Shown: piece by piece, positions 33,082 to 39,746 of the stretch | How positions within the stretch are numbered: the stretch's first letter is position 1 | How the letters are laid out: the number at the start of each line of letters is the position of its first letter | Assembly (NCBI GenBank): GCA_964538515.1 | Contig: CAZIEW010000054.1 | Span: 1 to 39,746, forward strand | Length of the DNA stretch: 39,746 nucleotides | Source of the DNA: CALBZH01 sp964538515 | Lineage (GTDB): Bacteria > Desulfobacterota > Syntrophobacteria > Syntrophobacterales > Syntrophobacteraceae | Direction: 5' to 3' | Made by a program: the position numbers and the translations under genes | Notes under the pieces: model-generated | What the model saw: the letters and a program-made list of their open reading frames with translations, nothing else | Told to the model about the DNA's origin: nothing | Databases searched by the model: none

Positions 33082-33615
33082 ATGACCCCTTTTTCTCCCA
33101 ATGGCGAAGAGGCGGAAATACGGCGAGCGGTTGGGGACCTCCTTGCCACGTTTCCAACCACCCGTGACAATGCGATCCCGATCCTCCAGAGGATTCAGTC
33201 ACAGCTCGGCTATTTGCCTCCTGTTGCGATGCAGCTTGTGGCCGAGCACCTTGATCTTTCAGCCAGTGAGATCTATGGCGTCGCAACCTTTTACAATCAA
33301 TTTCGATTTCACCCTCCAGGCAAACACCAGATTAAAGTCTGTTTGGGAACGGCCTGCCACGTGGTAGGGGCCGACATCATCCTGGAGAATTTCGAGCGGA
33401 AGCTCGGCATCAAGGATGGTGAGACAACCCCCGATCGTGAGTTTAGCCTGGAACGAGTGGCGTGCGTCGGCTGTTGCGCCTTGGCACCGGTTGCGATCGT
33501 CGATGAATCAGCCCACGGTCATATGGCACCCAGCAAGGTGGAAGGTATTCTTTTGGGGTTTGAAATCGAAAAGATGCAGGCCGAGACAGCGAGTCGCACG
33601 AGTGAGCAAGAATAG
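33082..33615 (+). CDS. NuoE/HndA-type [2Fe-2S] subunit of an NADH-oxidising complex
   Basis: A 177-residue thioredoxin-like ferredoxin subunit (24-kDa family). Cluster ligands are C87 and C92 (CLGTACH) and C128 and C132 (CVGCC), the usual C-x4-C...C-x3-C. The N-terminal helical part (ILQRIQSQLGYLPP, then IYGVATFYNQF) is typical of NuoE, HoxE and HndA. It passes electrons from the FMN subunit. It is first in a tight three-gene unit with the NuoF-like and HoxU-like genes; the next start lies 19 bp after its stop. Confidence 0.93.
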   Translation: MTPFSPNGEEAEIRRAVGDLLATFPTTRDNAIPILQRIQSQLGYLPPVAMQLVAEHLDLSASEIYGVATFYNQFRFHPPGKHQIKVCLGTACHVVGADIILENFERKLGIKDGETTPDREFSLERVACVGCCALAPVAIVDESAHGHMAPSKVEGILLGFEIEKMQAETASRTSEQE

Positions 33616-33634
33616 CAGCCTAGCCCTGGAGGAC

Positions 33635-35527
33635 ATGTTTTCGAGGCTCAAGTCCGAGGCTCGAAATCGCATGGAAGCCCGCGGAGAAGGCCGTGAAACG
33701 ATCATCTCCATCGGAATGGCTACCTGCGGCATTGCGGCGGGCGCTGAAGAGACCAGGGCGGCATTCCTGAAAGAGATGGAGGAAATCGGGATCGAAGCGA
33801 AGGTGGTCCCGGTCGGCTGCATCGGCCACTGTTATGCAGAGCCGTTCGTGGTCATCCACAAGCCGGGATTTCCACCTATAGCCTATCCCAACGTTACGCC
33901 GGGAAAGGCCAAGGTCCTTGTGCGCAGCTTTTTGCTTGAGGGTGACCCGGTTTTCGAATTCGTCCTGGGAGCAACGGAAGCCAACGATCTCCTGCCTGTG
34001 CTCACCGACTACCCACGCTTCCACCTGGAAGAGCGGGTTGTGATGGACTTGTGCGGCCGAATCAACCCCTCCAGCATCTACGACTATATCGCCAAGGATG
34101 GTTATACGGGGTTGTACCAGGCCCTCACCATGCCCCCCGAAGACATCATCCGGGAAGTTCTGGAGTCTGGTCTGAGAGGGCGAGGTGGGGCGGGGTTCCC
34201 CACGGGACTGAAGTGGCAGTATGGCCGAGACAGTGCTTCGCCCGGGAAAACGGTGATCTGCAACGCGGACGAGGGCGATCCCGGCGCGTACATGGATCGC
34301 ACCCTGTTGGAAAGCAATCCCCATCAAGTGTTGGAGGGGCTCGCGATCTGCGCCCTGGCAATCGGTGCCGAAGATGCGGTCATTTATGTTCGCGCGGAAT
34401 ATCCGCTTGCGGTCAGCATGATGACCAAGGCAATCCAAGACGCAGAGGACCTGGGCATCCTCGGATCCTCTCTGCTCGGCACGCCCCATCCTTTGGACGT
34501 CCGTGTCTTCCAAGGCTCCGGCGCCTTCGTTTGCGGCGAGGAAACCGCCTTGATCCAATCGCTGGAGGGAAGGCGAGGCATGCCCCAGCATCGACCGCCT
34601 TATCCCGTGCAGTCCGGCCTTTGGGGCAGGCCAACGGTGATCAACAATGTCAAGACACTTGCTTCCATTCCACTCATTCTGCGGCATGGGGGGAAGTGGT
34701 ACCGTAAGATCGGGAGCCCCATAAGCCCGGGCACGGCAATTTTCAGTGTGGTGGGAAAGGTCGTTCACCCCGGTCTCGTGGAAATCGCCACAGGGACCAC
34801 CCTAAGGACTCTGATCTTCGACATGTGCGGCGGAGTTCCCAAACAACGCAGCTTCAAAGCGGTTCAAATCGGGGGACCTTCGGGAGGATGCCTGCCGGAA
34901 GCTTTTCTTGACACCCCCGTTGACTTCGACTCCCTCACCAAGGCTGGAGCGATGATGGGGTCGGGGGGCATGGTCGTCATGGACGATGAAAGCTGCATGG
35001 TCAACGTCGCGCGCTACTTCCTGGAATTCACCCAAAAGGAATCCTGCGGGAAGTGCACCTTCTGTCGCATCGGCACGCGCCACCTCCTCGACACCCTCGA
35101 CCGCATCACGCGAGGCGAAGGCCGTCCTCAGGACTTGGAATTCCTCGAACTGCTCTGCGCCGACGTCAAGGACGGCTCCCTGTGTGGACTCGGCAAGACG
35201 GCGCCCAATCCCATCATCACATCGCTCAAGTACTTCCGGGACGAGTACGAAGCGCACATCAACGAGAAGCGATGCCCGGCCCTCATGTGCCGGCCGCTGA
35301 CGGCCTTCTACATTGATCTCGAGCGCTGTGCCAGGGGCTGCGAAGCCTGCGTGGGCTCCTGCCCCGTCGACGCCATCTTCACAACCAAAGGCCGGAAAAA
35401 GGCCATCGACCAGGACATGTGCGTCAAGTGTGGTGAATGCGTGTCGGCATGCCCCACGGAATACGACGCCGTGAAAAAGGTATCACCCCCCTCGCTGGCA
35501 CCCAGGATCGAACGCCTCAAGGAATGA
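33635..35527 (+). CDS. NuoF/HndC-type NADH-binding flavoprotein with extra ferredoxin domains
   Basis: A 630-residue NADH dehydrogenase subunit of the HndC/HydB type. An N-terminal thioredoxin-like [2Fe-2S] domain (1-100) has C31, C62 and C66. The NuoF core has the NADH/FMN loop GRGGAGFPTGLKW, the NADEGDPGAYMDR block and an SLBB segment, and the [4Fe-4S] site SCGKCTFCRIGT. The C-terminus adds a two-cluster ferredoxin (CARGCEACVGSCP and CVKCGECVSACP). The ATG at 33635 has GGAGG only 2 nt before it; a GTG at 33602 is the alternative. The extra clusters are typical of cytosolic NAD-linked hydrogenases or formate dehydrogenases, including bifurcating ones, rather than complex I. Confidence 0.93.
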   Translation: MFSRLKSEARNRMEARGEGRETIISIGMATCGIAAGAEETRAAFLKEMEEIGIEAKVVPVGCIGHCYAEPFVVIHKPGFPPIAYPNVTPGKAKVLVRSFLLEGDPVFEFVLGATEANDLLPVLTDYPRFHLEERVVMDLCGRINPSSIYDYIAKDGYTGLYQALTMPPEDIIREVLESGLRGRGGAGFPTGLKWQYGRDSASPGKTVICNADEGDPGAYMDRTLLESNPHQVLEGLAICALAIGAEDAVIYVRAEYPLAVSMMTKAIQDAEDLGILGSSLLGTPHPLDVRVFQGSGAFVCGEETALIQSLEGRRGMPQHRPPYPVQSGLWGRPTVINNVKTLASIPLILRHGGKWYRKIGSPISPGTAIFSVVGKVVHPGLVEIATGTTLRTLIFDMCGGVPKQRSFKAVQIGGPSGGCLPEAFLDTPVDFDSLTKAGAMMGSGGMVVMDDESCMVNVARYFLEFTQKESCGKCTFCRIGTRHLLDTLDRITRGEGRPQDLEFLELLCADVKDGSLCGLGKTAPNPIITSLKYFRDEYEAHINEKRCPALMCRPLTAFYIDLERCARGCEACVGSCPVDAIFTTKGRKKAIDQDMCVKCGECVSACPTEYDAVKKVSPPSLAPRIERLKE

Positions 35528-36175
35528 GTGCAAATGGTTTGGCTGGTCGTTGATGGAAAGAAGATTGAAGCGGAGGAGGGAGAGAACCTCCTCGAAGTGT
35601 GTCTGCGCAACGGAATCTACATCCCGAATCTTTGTTATCTCAATACGATGGAAAAACCCCACGCGTCGTGCAGACTGTGCTTCGTGGAGCTTTCGGACAA
35701 GCCCAAGCCTGTTCCCTCCTGCACGGTCCCCGTCAAGGAAGGCATGATCGTCCGAACCGACACGCCGCCGGTGAGACGCCTTCAGCAGACGGCATTAAGG
35801 CTGCTCCTCTCCGTCCACCGGGCCGAATGCCGCAAGTGCCCCTCCAACAGACGCTGCGATCTCCAAAAGCTGGCGCGACTGCTAGGGGTGCGGCTGCGGC
35901 CAAGACGCTTCGAGCATATCGATCGTGACGCCGTCCCCGCTCACCCGCACCCCTTGATCGAGTACGTGACAGCCAGGTGTGTCTTGTGCGGCAGGTGCAT
36001 CCATGTTTGCGAGAGGCAGCACGGTAAGTCGTTCTTGACCTTTGCCATGCGAGGGTTCGATACAATCATCGCATCGCTCCCCAGCGCTGTCCTCGACCCC
36101 TTGCAGTGCGGTGCCTGTCATGCCTGCATCGACTCATGTCCGGTGAGCGCCCTTCTCCTGCGGGACCCAGCTTGA
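35528..36175 (+). CDS. HoxU/NuoG-N-type iron-sulfur subunit
   Basis: A 215-residue iron-sulfur protein like HoxU or the N-terminal part of NuoG. It has a [2Fe-2S] ferredoxin domain (C36, C48, C51, C65), the His-ligated [4Fe-4S] site (H97, C101, C104, C110) and two [4Fe-4S] clusters (CVLCGRCIHVC at 151-161 and CGACHACIDSC at 194-204). It carries electrons from the NuoF-like subunit to a partner. GTG at 35528 follows the previous stop directly; ATG at 35534 is an alternative, with AAGGA upstream. No hydrogenase, formate dehydrogenase or Hdr subunit follows. Confidence 0.92.
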   Translation: MQMVWLVVDGKKIEAEEGENLLEVCLRNGIYIPNLCYLNTMEKPHASCRLCFVELSDKPKPVPSCTVPVKEGMIVRTDTPPVRRLQQTALRLLLSVHRAECRKCPSNRRCDLQKLARLLGVRLRPRRFEHIDRDAVPAHPHPLIEYVTARCVLCGRCIHVCERQHGKSFLTFAMRGFDTIIASLPSAVLDPLQCGACHACIDSCPVSALLLRDPA

Positions 36176-36510
36176 TCCCGAATGACCGGAATCACTCGCG
36201 CCCCCTGTCTTCCTGGCCGATTCCGATGCTCTCCTCATTTTCGCTCCTTCGCGCAGGCCGCTCAAAAAGGTCTTAAGTGTCTCACCGCGGACGTCGAGTA
36301 GAAGGATGCATGAATCGCGGCTAGTCTGGTAAAGTCGTCTCAAGAGGCCTTGGGGCCAGTCATCTTGCGTCTCGTCTTCTTTTCGCTCCGCGTACCGGGC
36401 TCCACTAGAGCTCCCAGAGATTCTGGGGTTGTTGAGAACGCAACACACCGTCCTGCCGGACGGATGCCGAGCTCTTTAAGAACGATTCACCATTTCGGAA
36501 GGATTGCGTC
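36176..36510. other. Gap before the HDOD gene, no gene seen
   Basis: 335 bp without a convincing coding frame. A CCGTCC-TGCC-GGACGG hairpin lies near 36451-36466, about 45 bp before the HDOD start. Confidence 0.4.
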
Positions 36511-37398
36511 ATGATTCGGCCAATGAGTCATAACGAAGTGAAAGCTCTCCACTATGAACTGCTTCTGAAGGATATTCTCGCTTCTGCGGAAAAACTTCCT
36601 CCGTTTCCGGACGTCGCATGGAAAGTCCTGTCGCTCATCCGAAAGACGGCTCCGGTCAACGAGATCGAAAACGTCATCCGGTATGATCCCGTTATCACAG
36701 CTCGAGTCATTTCCCTGAGCCAATCCCCCCTTTATGGCAGGCGCCACAAGATCGGCTCTCTGAGCGATGCGATTTTCATCTTGGGCAACCAGCGACTGAT
36801 CCAGGTGATCATGGCCAGCTGCGCTGCACGATACTTTTCAGGCGGCAAAATGGGACTCAGCAATGCCGAGCGCCAATTGTGGGAGCATTCCGTCGCTTCG
36901 GCGGTCATGGGAGAGATGCTGGCTCAAGGTTTTAAAATGAAGCGTGTTCTCACCATTTACACGGCGTCGCTCCTCCACGATATCGGCAAGACCATTCTGA
37001 ATCAATATTCGCGTATCTTCCTGCAGTCCTATGGTGGAACGATGGAAAGCATGAGCTTCGTTTCCGCGGAGCGAAATGCCCTTGGCATCGACCACCAGGA
37101 GCTAGGCGAAAAGATCGCCCGCCGTTGGCGATTTCCCGAGGAAATCACGACAGCCATCGGGTGTCACCACTGCCCCGAGCAGGCGAAATCCGATAAAGAT
37201 GTTGCTTTTGTCGTCTATGCGGCTGATCGCATCGTGAACGGCATGGATGAAGAGCGTTCGCAGATCAATCCTCTCATCCCGGAGGAAGATCCGACCTTCG
37301 TCAATCTTGGGCTAAGCCGCTCCATCGTCACCAATCTCCAGAGCCGCCTCACCGAGGCTCTCGAAGGGATTCAGCAATTCCTCACCAGCGACGATTAA
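36511..37398 (+). CDS. HDOD domain signalling protein
   Basis: A 295-residue cytosolic protein made of one HDOD domain (about 20-225) with a short C-terminal tail. The beginning LPPFPDVAWKVLSLIR and the RYDPVITARVISLSQSPLYG block are typical. HD-type residues are present: H126, H156-D157 (LLHDIGK), H195 (DHQELG) and CHHCPE near 218-223. HDOD proteins generally act in signalling and usually without proven hydrolase activity. GGAAGGA lies 8 nt before the ATG at 36511. Transcribed alone, convergent with the radical SAM gene 40 bp away. Confidence 0.92.
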   Translation: MIRPMSHNEVKALHYELLLKDILASAEKLPPFPDVAWKVLSLIRKTAPVNEIENVIRYDPVITARVISLSQSPLYGRRHKIGSLSDAIFILGNQRLIQVIMASCAARYFSGGKMGLSNAERQLWEHSVASAVMGEMLAQGFKMKRVLTIYTASLLHDIGKTILNQYSRIFLQSYGGTMESMSFVSAERNALGIDHQELGEKIARRWRFPEEITTAIGCHHCPEQAKSDKDVAFVVYAADRIVNGMDEERSQINPLIPEEDPTFVNLGLSRSIVTNLQSRLTEALEGIQQFLTSDD

Positions 37399-37438
37399 GG
37401 CAACCGGTCCGGCGACGTTCTGACGTCCATCCCGGGCA

Positions 37439-38968
37439 TCAGAGCGCGCTCGGCCATGAGCGGCAGAAGAAGGGAGCGTGATTCGACGTGAAATGGGGGG
37501 GATCACGGCGGAGAATCGCTGCGAGAGCCGGGTTGCGCTTGAATTCTTTGTCTATGAATTGTCGGACCTTTCCTCGTTGCCACCCTCTTGGATGAAAGAA
37601 TCCCGTGTAAAGTGACAAGTCCCCTTCGTAATGACCTTTTGTTTCCAAAAGATCGGCGTCCTTTCCGTTGATAGGAAGATTGAAAATTGCAACGTTAAGA
37701 AAATCGATGCATTCGTGATGCCTTGTGGTGAATTCTAACGTCTGACGGGCTTCGGTTTCAGACTCCGAAGGCGTACCAAACAGAAGATAGACATAGGTCC
37801 CAATTCCCGCCTTCCGCAGATTTCGGAGCGTCTTTGAGATGTCTTCGATCCTTGTTCCCTTCCCTTCGCGATCCAGAACCTCCTGGCTGCCCGATTCCAC
37901 CCCCAATTGAAGCATCACGCAGCCCGATCGACGCAAATCCTTGCAGAACGTCTCGTCCGTCAGATGCTTCGTGATTCGCGTAAACCCGTGCCAAGGGACG
38001 CCGGGCGCATGCTGACAAAGCCCTTCGAGCAGCGACGGACTCAAAGCGCTGTCCACGAAATGGATCAGGACCGGGGCCGTCTTCGCGACGAGCGGCTCCA
38101 GGTCACCCCTTACGCGATCAGGGCTGATGGGAACGTAAGGATTCCCTTCGGCTTTCTCGGGACAGAAGGAGCATCGATTCCAGTAGCACCCCGAGGACGT
38201 ACTGTAAGGGAGAATCAGGCCGGGCGACAAGTAACGGTTCAGCACAAAAGGCGTGTAATCCGGCGTCACGTGCCCCACGGACGTGGCCTCACCCCGGAGG
38301 AAGCTCAGGAGTCGACTTTCACCCGGACCGTCTACCATCTCATCCACCAGCCCATCGAAGGGATTCCGCCACGCCGGCCGACGCATCCAGGACGTTGCAA
38401 GGCCGCCGCCAACCACAATTCTGGTCGACGGCATCTCACGTCTGAGGAAGCCAATCATCGCGAACGTCGTCAAAGCCTGCGAAAGGAAATTGAGCGAAAA
38501 GCCAACGACTCCTTGAGCACCCTTGCTGACCCTCGTCACCATCTCCTCGGAGAAGAATGGAAAAAAGGGGCTCGCTTCTGGAGCTTCAGCGGCTCGCAGA
38601 AGATCGCCGCTTCTAACCGGCGACCACTCATCGTGAGCAAAGTTGGAAAGCCCCGGCCGAGCACCATACGCTTTCCCAGCCTGACCGAGAAGACGATTCA
38701 AGTCTCCCACGGCTTTCCCATACCGGTCCAATTGGTCATAGCCACGGCGATTCCTGAGCAGATCGAGATGCTCGCTGCAATGCCGTCCCGCCCGCTTGGT
38801 CCACGTATCGGAAGCCCCCGGCACCTGGTGCATGAGCCATAAGAGGCCTTCCAGGTTTGCATCCCACACGGAGCTTGCGATGCTGACTTGATCGAGGGCT
38901 CCCGCCAGTCTGGCAATGCCGGGAGGCGGCTCGCAGGGCTTCGATACCGGTGGGTGAATCAGTAACAT
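37439..38968 (-). CDS. B12-binding-type radical SAM protein
   Basis: A 509-residue enzyme. Residues 1-230 resemble the cobalamin-binding domain of B12-radical SAM proteins (MLLIHPPVSKPCEPPPGIAR at the start, IVVGGGLATS near 184-193). The usual DxHxxG cobalamin-His motif is not seen. The radical SAM core (about 250-450) has C261, C266 and C269 in GCYWNRCSFC, a CX4CX2C spacing found in this subgroup, followed by FVDSALSP and LQLGVESGSQEVLD. The start at 38968 matches the family N-terminus, although a longer ATG start (39019) is open. The substrate is unknown. A small secreted Cys-rich protein lies directly upstream on the same strand. Confidence 0.88.
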   Translation of the reverse strand: MLLIHPPVSKPCEPPPGIARLAGALDQVSIASSVWDANLEGLLWLMHQVPGASDTWTKRAGRHCSEHLDLLRNRRGYDQLDRYGKAVGDLNRLLGQAGKAYGARPGLSNFAHDEWSPVRSGDLLRAAEAPEASPFFPFFSEEMVTRVSKGAQGVVGFSLNFLSQALTTFAMIGFLRREMPSTRIVVGGGLATSWMRRPAWRNPFDGLVDEMVDGPGESRLLSFLRGEATSVGHVTPDYTPFVLNRYLSPGLILPYSTSSGCYWNRCSFCPEKAEGNPYVPISPDRVRGDLEPLVAKTAPVLIHFVDSALSPSLLEGLCQHAPGVPWHGFTRITKHLTDETFCKDLRRSGCVMLQLGVESGSQEVLDREGKGTRIEDISKTLRNLRKAGIGTYVYLLFGTPSESETEARQTLEFTTRHHECIDFLNVAIFNLPINGKDADLLETKGHYEGDLSLYTGFFHPRGWQRGKVRQFIDKEFKRNPALAAILRRDPPHFTSNHAPFFCRSWPSAL

Positions 38969-39083
38969 GAAAACGCCATCTGCAGTGAGCTCATGTCGGG
39001 CCTTTGCTGTCCATCGCATCGATGATTTGTCCCGCGGAAGGCATATCTTTACCTCGTTGGACGGGTGTCGTCCAGGGGACAGA

Positions 39084-39473
39084 TCAGGAGCTTGGCGACA
39101 GCATCCGCTGCGTGAGGGTCTCGAGTGATTCGATCTCGCAACCAGTCATGGTGCAGCGGGATTTGATGTTGGCATTTCCCTGGCTGTTTTCGAGCGTCAG
39201 AGATCTCAGAAGGCTCTCCGTGCAGGCTTGCTCCGCCTCCATGCAGGCGGACGTCCTGTCCCACGCCACGCCCGTCCCTTCGAGGCGGCGCTCCTGGCAG
39301 GGGCGCCAGGCCCTGGATGCAGGACAGGTCGTGTAGGTTCCCTCAGCTCTGCAGAACCACACCGGAATTCCCTCCGCCCGCGCGACGCTCGTGTCGCCCA
39401 AGCTCATCGCCGAGTTCGTGCCGATGGCCGCCAGCAGAGCCATCGCCAGAGGCCATCGCAAGCGCTGTCTCAT
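39084..39473 (-). CDS. Small secreted Cys-rich protein, unknown function
   Basis: A 129-residue protein I do not recognise. The start at 39473 is supported by GGAGG 8 nt upstream. The N-terminus (1-33) is a signal peptide with a possible ARA-E cleavage. The mature part has seven cysteines (C41, C50, C59, C77, C84, C107, C112), suggesting disulfides outside the cytosol. It lies 115 bp upstream of the radical SAM gene on the same strand. Confidence 0.7.
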   Translation of the reverse strand: MRQRLRWPLAMALLAAIGTNSAMSLGDTSVARAEGIPVWFCRAEGTYTTCPASRAWRPCQERRLEGTGVAWDRTSACMEAEQACTESLLRSLTLENSQGNANIKSRCTMTGCEIESLETLTQRMLSPSS

Positions 39474-39586
39474 CCCTGCCCCTCCTTGTCTTGCTTTTCG
39501 GCGCCAACGCTGCGGTCGGCCAGCAAAACGGTTGTATTCTTTTCGCGCGAGAACCAAAGGACACGTTTGGTCTTCTGAAGACCCCT

Positions 39587-39746
39587 TCAACGTCCCGTTT
39601 CCCGTTTGGCCCCATACAGCTCGTCAACCGCCGTCAGAATGAGAAACCCGCTCACCAGAAGAGCCGCACAGCCGGGGAGAGCATTTTCAGACAAGAGAGA
39701 AAAACCCTCGTACCCGACGATCAACCCAACCAGAATGTGCAAGGAA
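39587..39746 (-). CDS. C-terminal end of a membrane protein (5' part outside window)
   Basis: About 52 residues of an open frame entering from the window edge and stopping at 39587. Two hydrophobic stretches (HILVGLIVGY and AALLVSGFLILTAV) separated by a short polar loop indicate an inner-membrane protein; the last residues are charged (DELYGAKRETGR). The family cannot be told from this fragment. The stop lies 113 bp before the Cys-rich protein start. Confidence 0.6.
   Translation of the reverse strand, partial: SLHILVGLIVGYEGFSLLSENALPGCAALLVSGFLILTAVDELYGAKRETGR

Overview
This is a bacterial chromosome segment of fairly high GC, densely coded on both strands, with no phage, transposase, CRISPR or rRNA. 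The gene content fits an environmental, sensory-rich bacterium of the Thermodesulfobacteriota (former Deltaproteobacteria) or a neighbouring phylum. The hints are paired feoA genes, HDOD and degenerate GGDEF proteins, a PEP-CTERM exported protein, large hybrid kinases and an HndA/HndC/HoxU-type NADH module. This placement is inference from gene content only.

Layout. 1-1249 (-): a ferrous-iron uptake operon (two feoA genes and the start of feoB), with a promoter and an FNR-like palindrome upstream. 1442-3427 (+): a large protein of unknown family. 3616-6002 (+): pcm, a SLOG/TIGR00725-type protein and a GAF-degenerate GGDEF protein. A tRNA-Pro(TGG) with a terminator follows at 6094-6214. 6271-8062: a PAS/LuxR regulator divergent from a PilZ protein and a PEP-CTERM exported protein. 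8218-12765 (-): kup, a membrane histidine kinase and a REC-TPR response regulator. 13103-13825 (-): pyrF. 14225-19075 (+): a substrate-binding lipoprotein followed 3 bp later by a 1182-residue hybrid kinase.

The most striking block is 19422-29448 (-). It holds a 1814-residue secreted multicopper oxidase of the MnxG/MofA size class, a secreted YVTN beta-propeller, an SCO-like copper protein that has lost one of its two copper-binding cysteines, and a cytochrome c domain fused to an ABC-type periplasmic binding domain. Together they look like an envelope metal-oxidation or electron-transfer locus. The neighbouring binding-lipoprotein/hybrid-kinase pair uses the same binding-protein fold and may be its sensor, which is inference.

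30115-31449 (+) is a secreted papain-like peptidase. 31851-32900 (+) is a GalT/HIT-like protein. 33082-36175 (+) is a three-gene NADH-oxidising iron-sulfur module with no catalytic hydrogenase or formate dehydrogenase subunit in view. 36511-37398 (+) is an HDOD protein. On the minus strand, 37439-39473 holds a radical SAM protein with a small secreted Cys-rich protein upstream, and the window ends inside a membrane protein gene.
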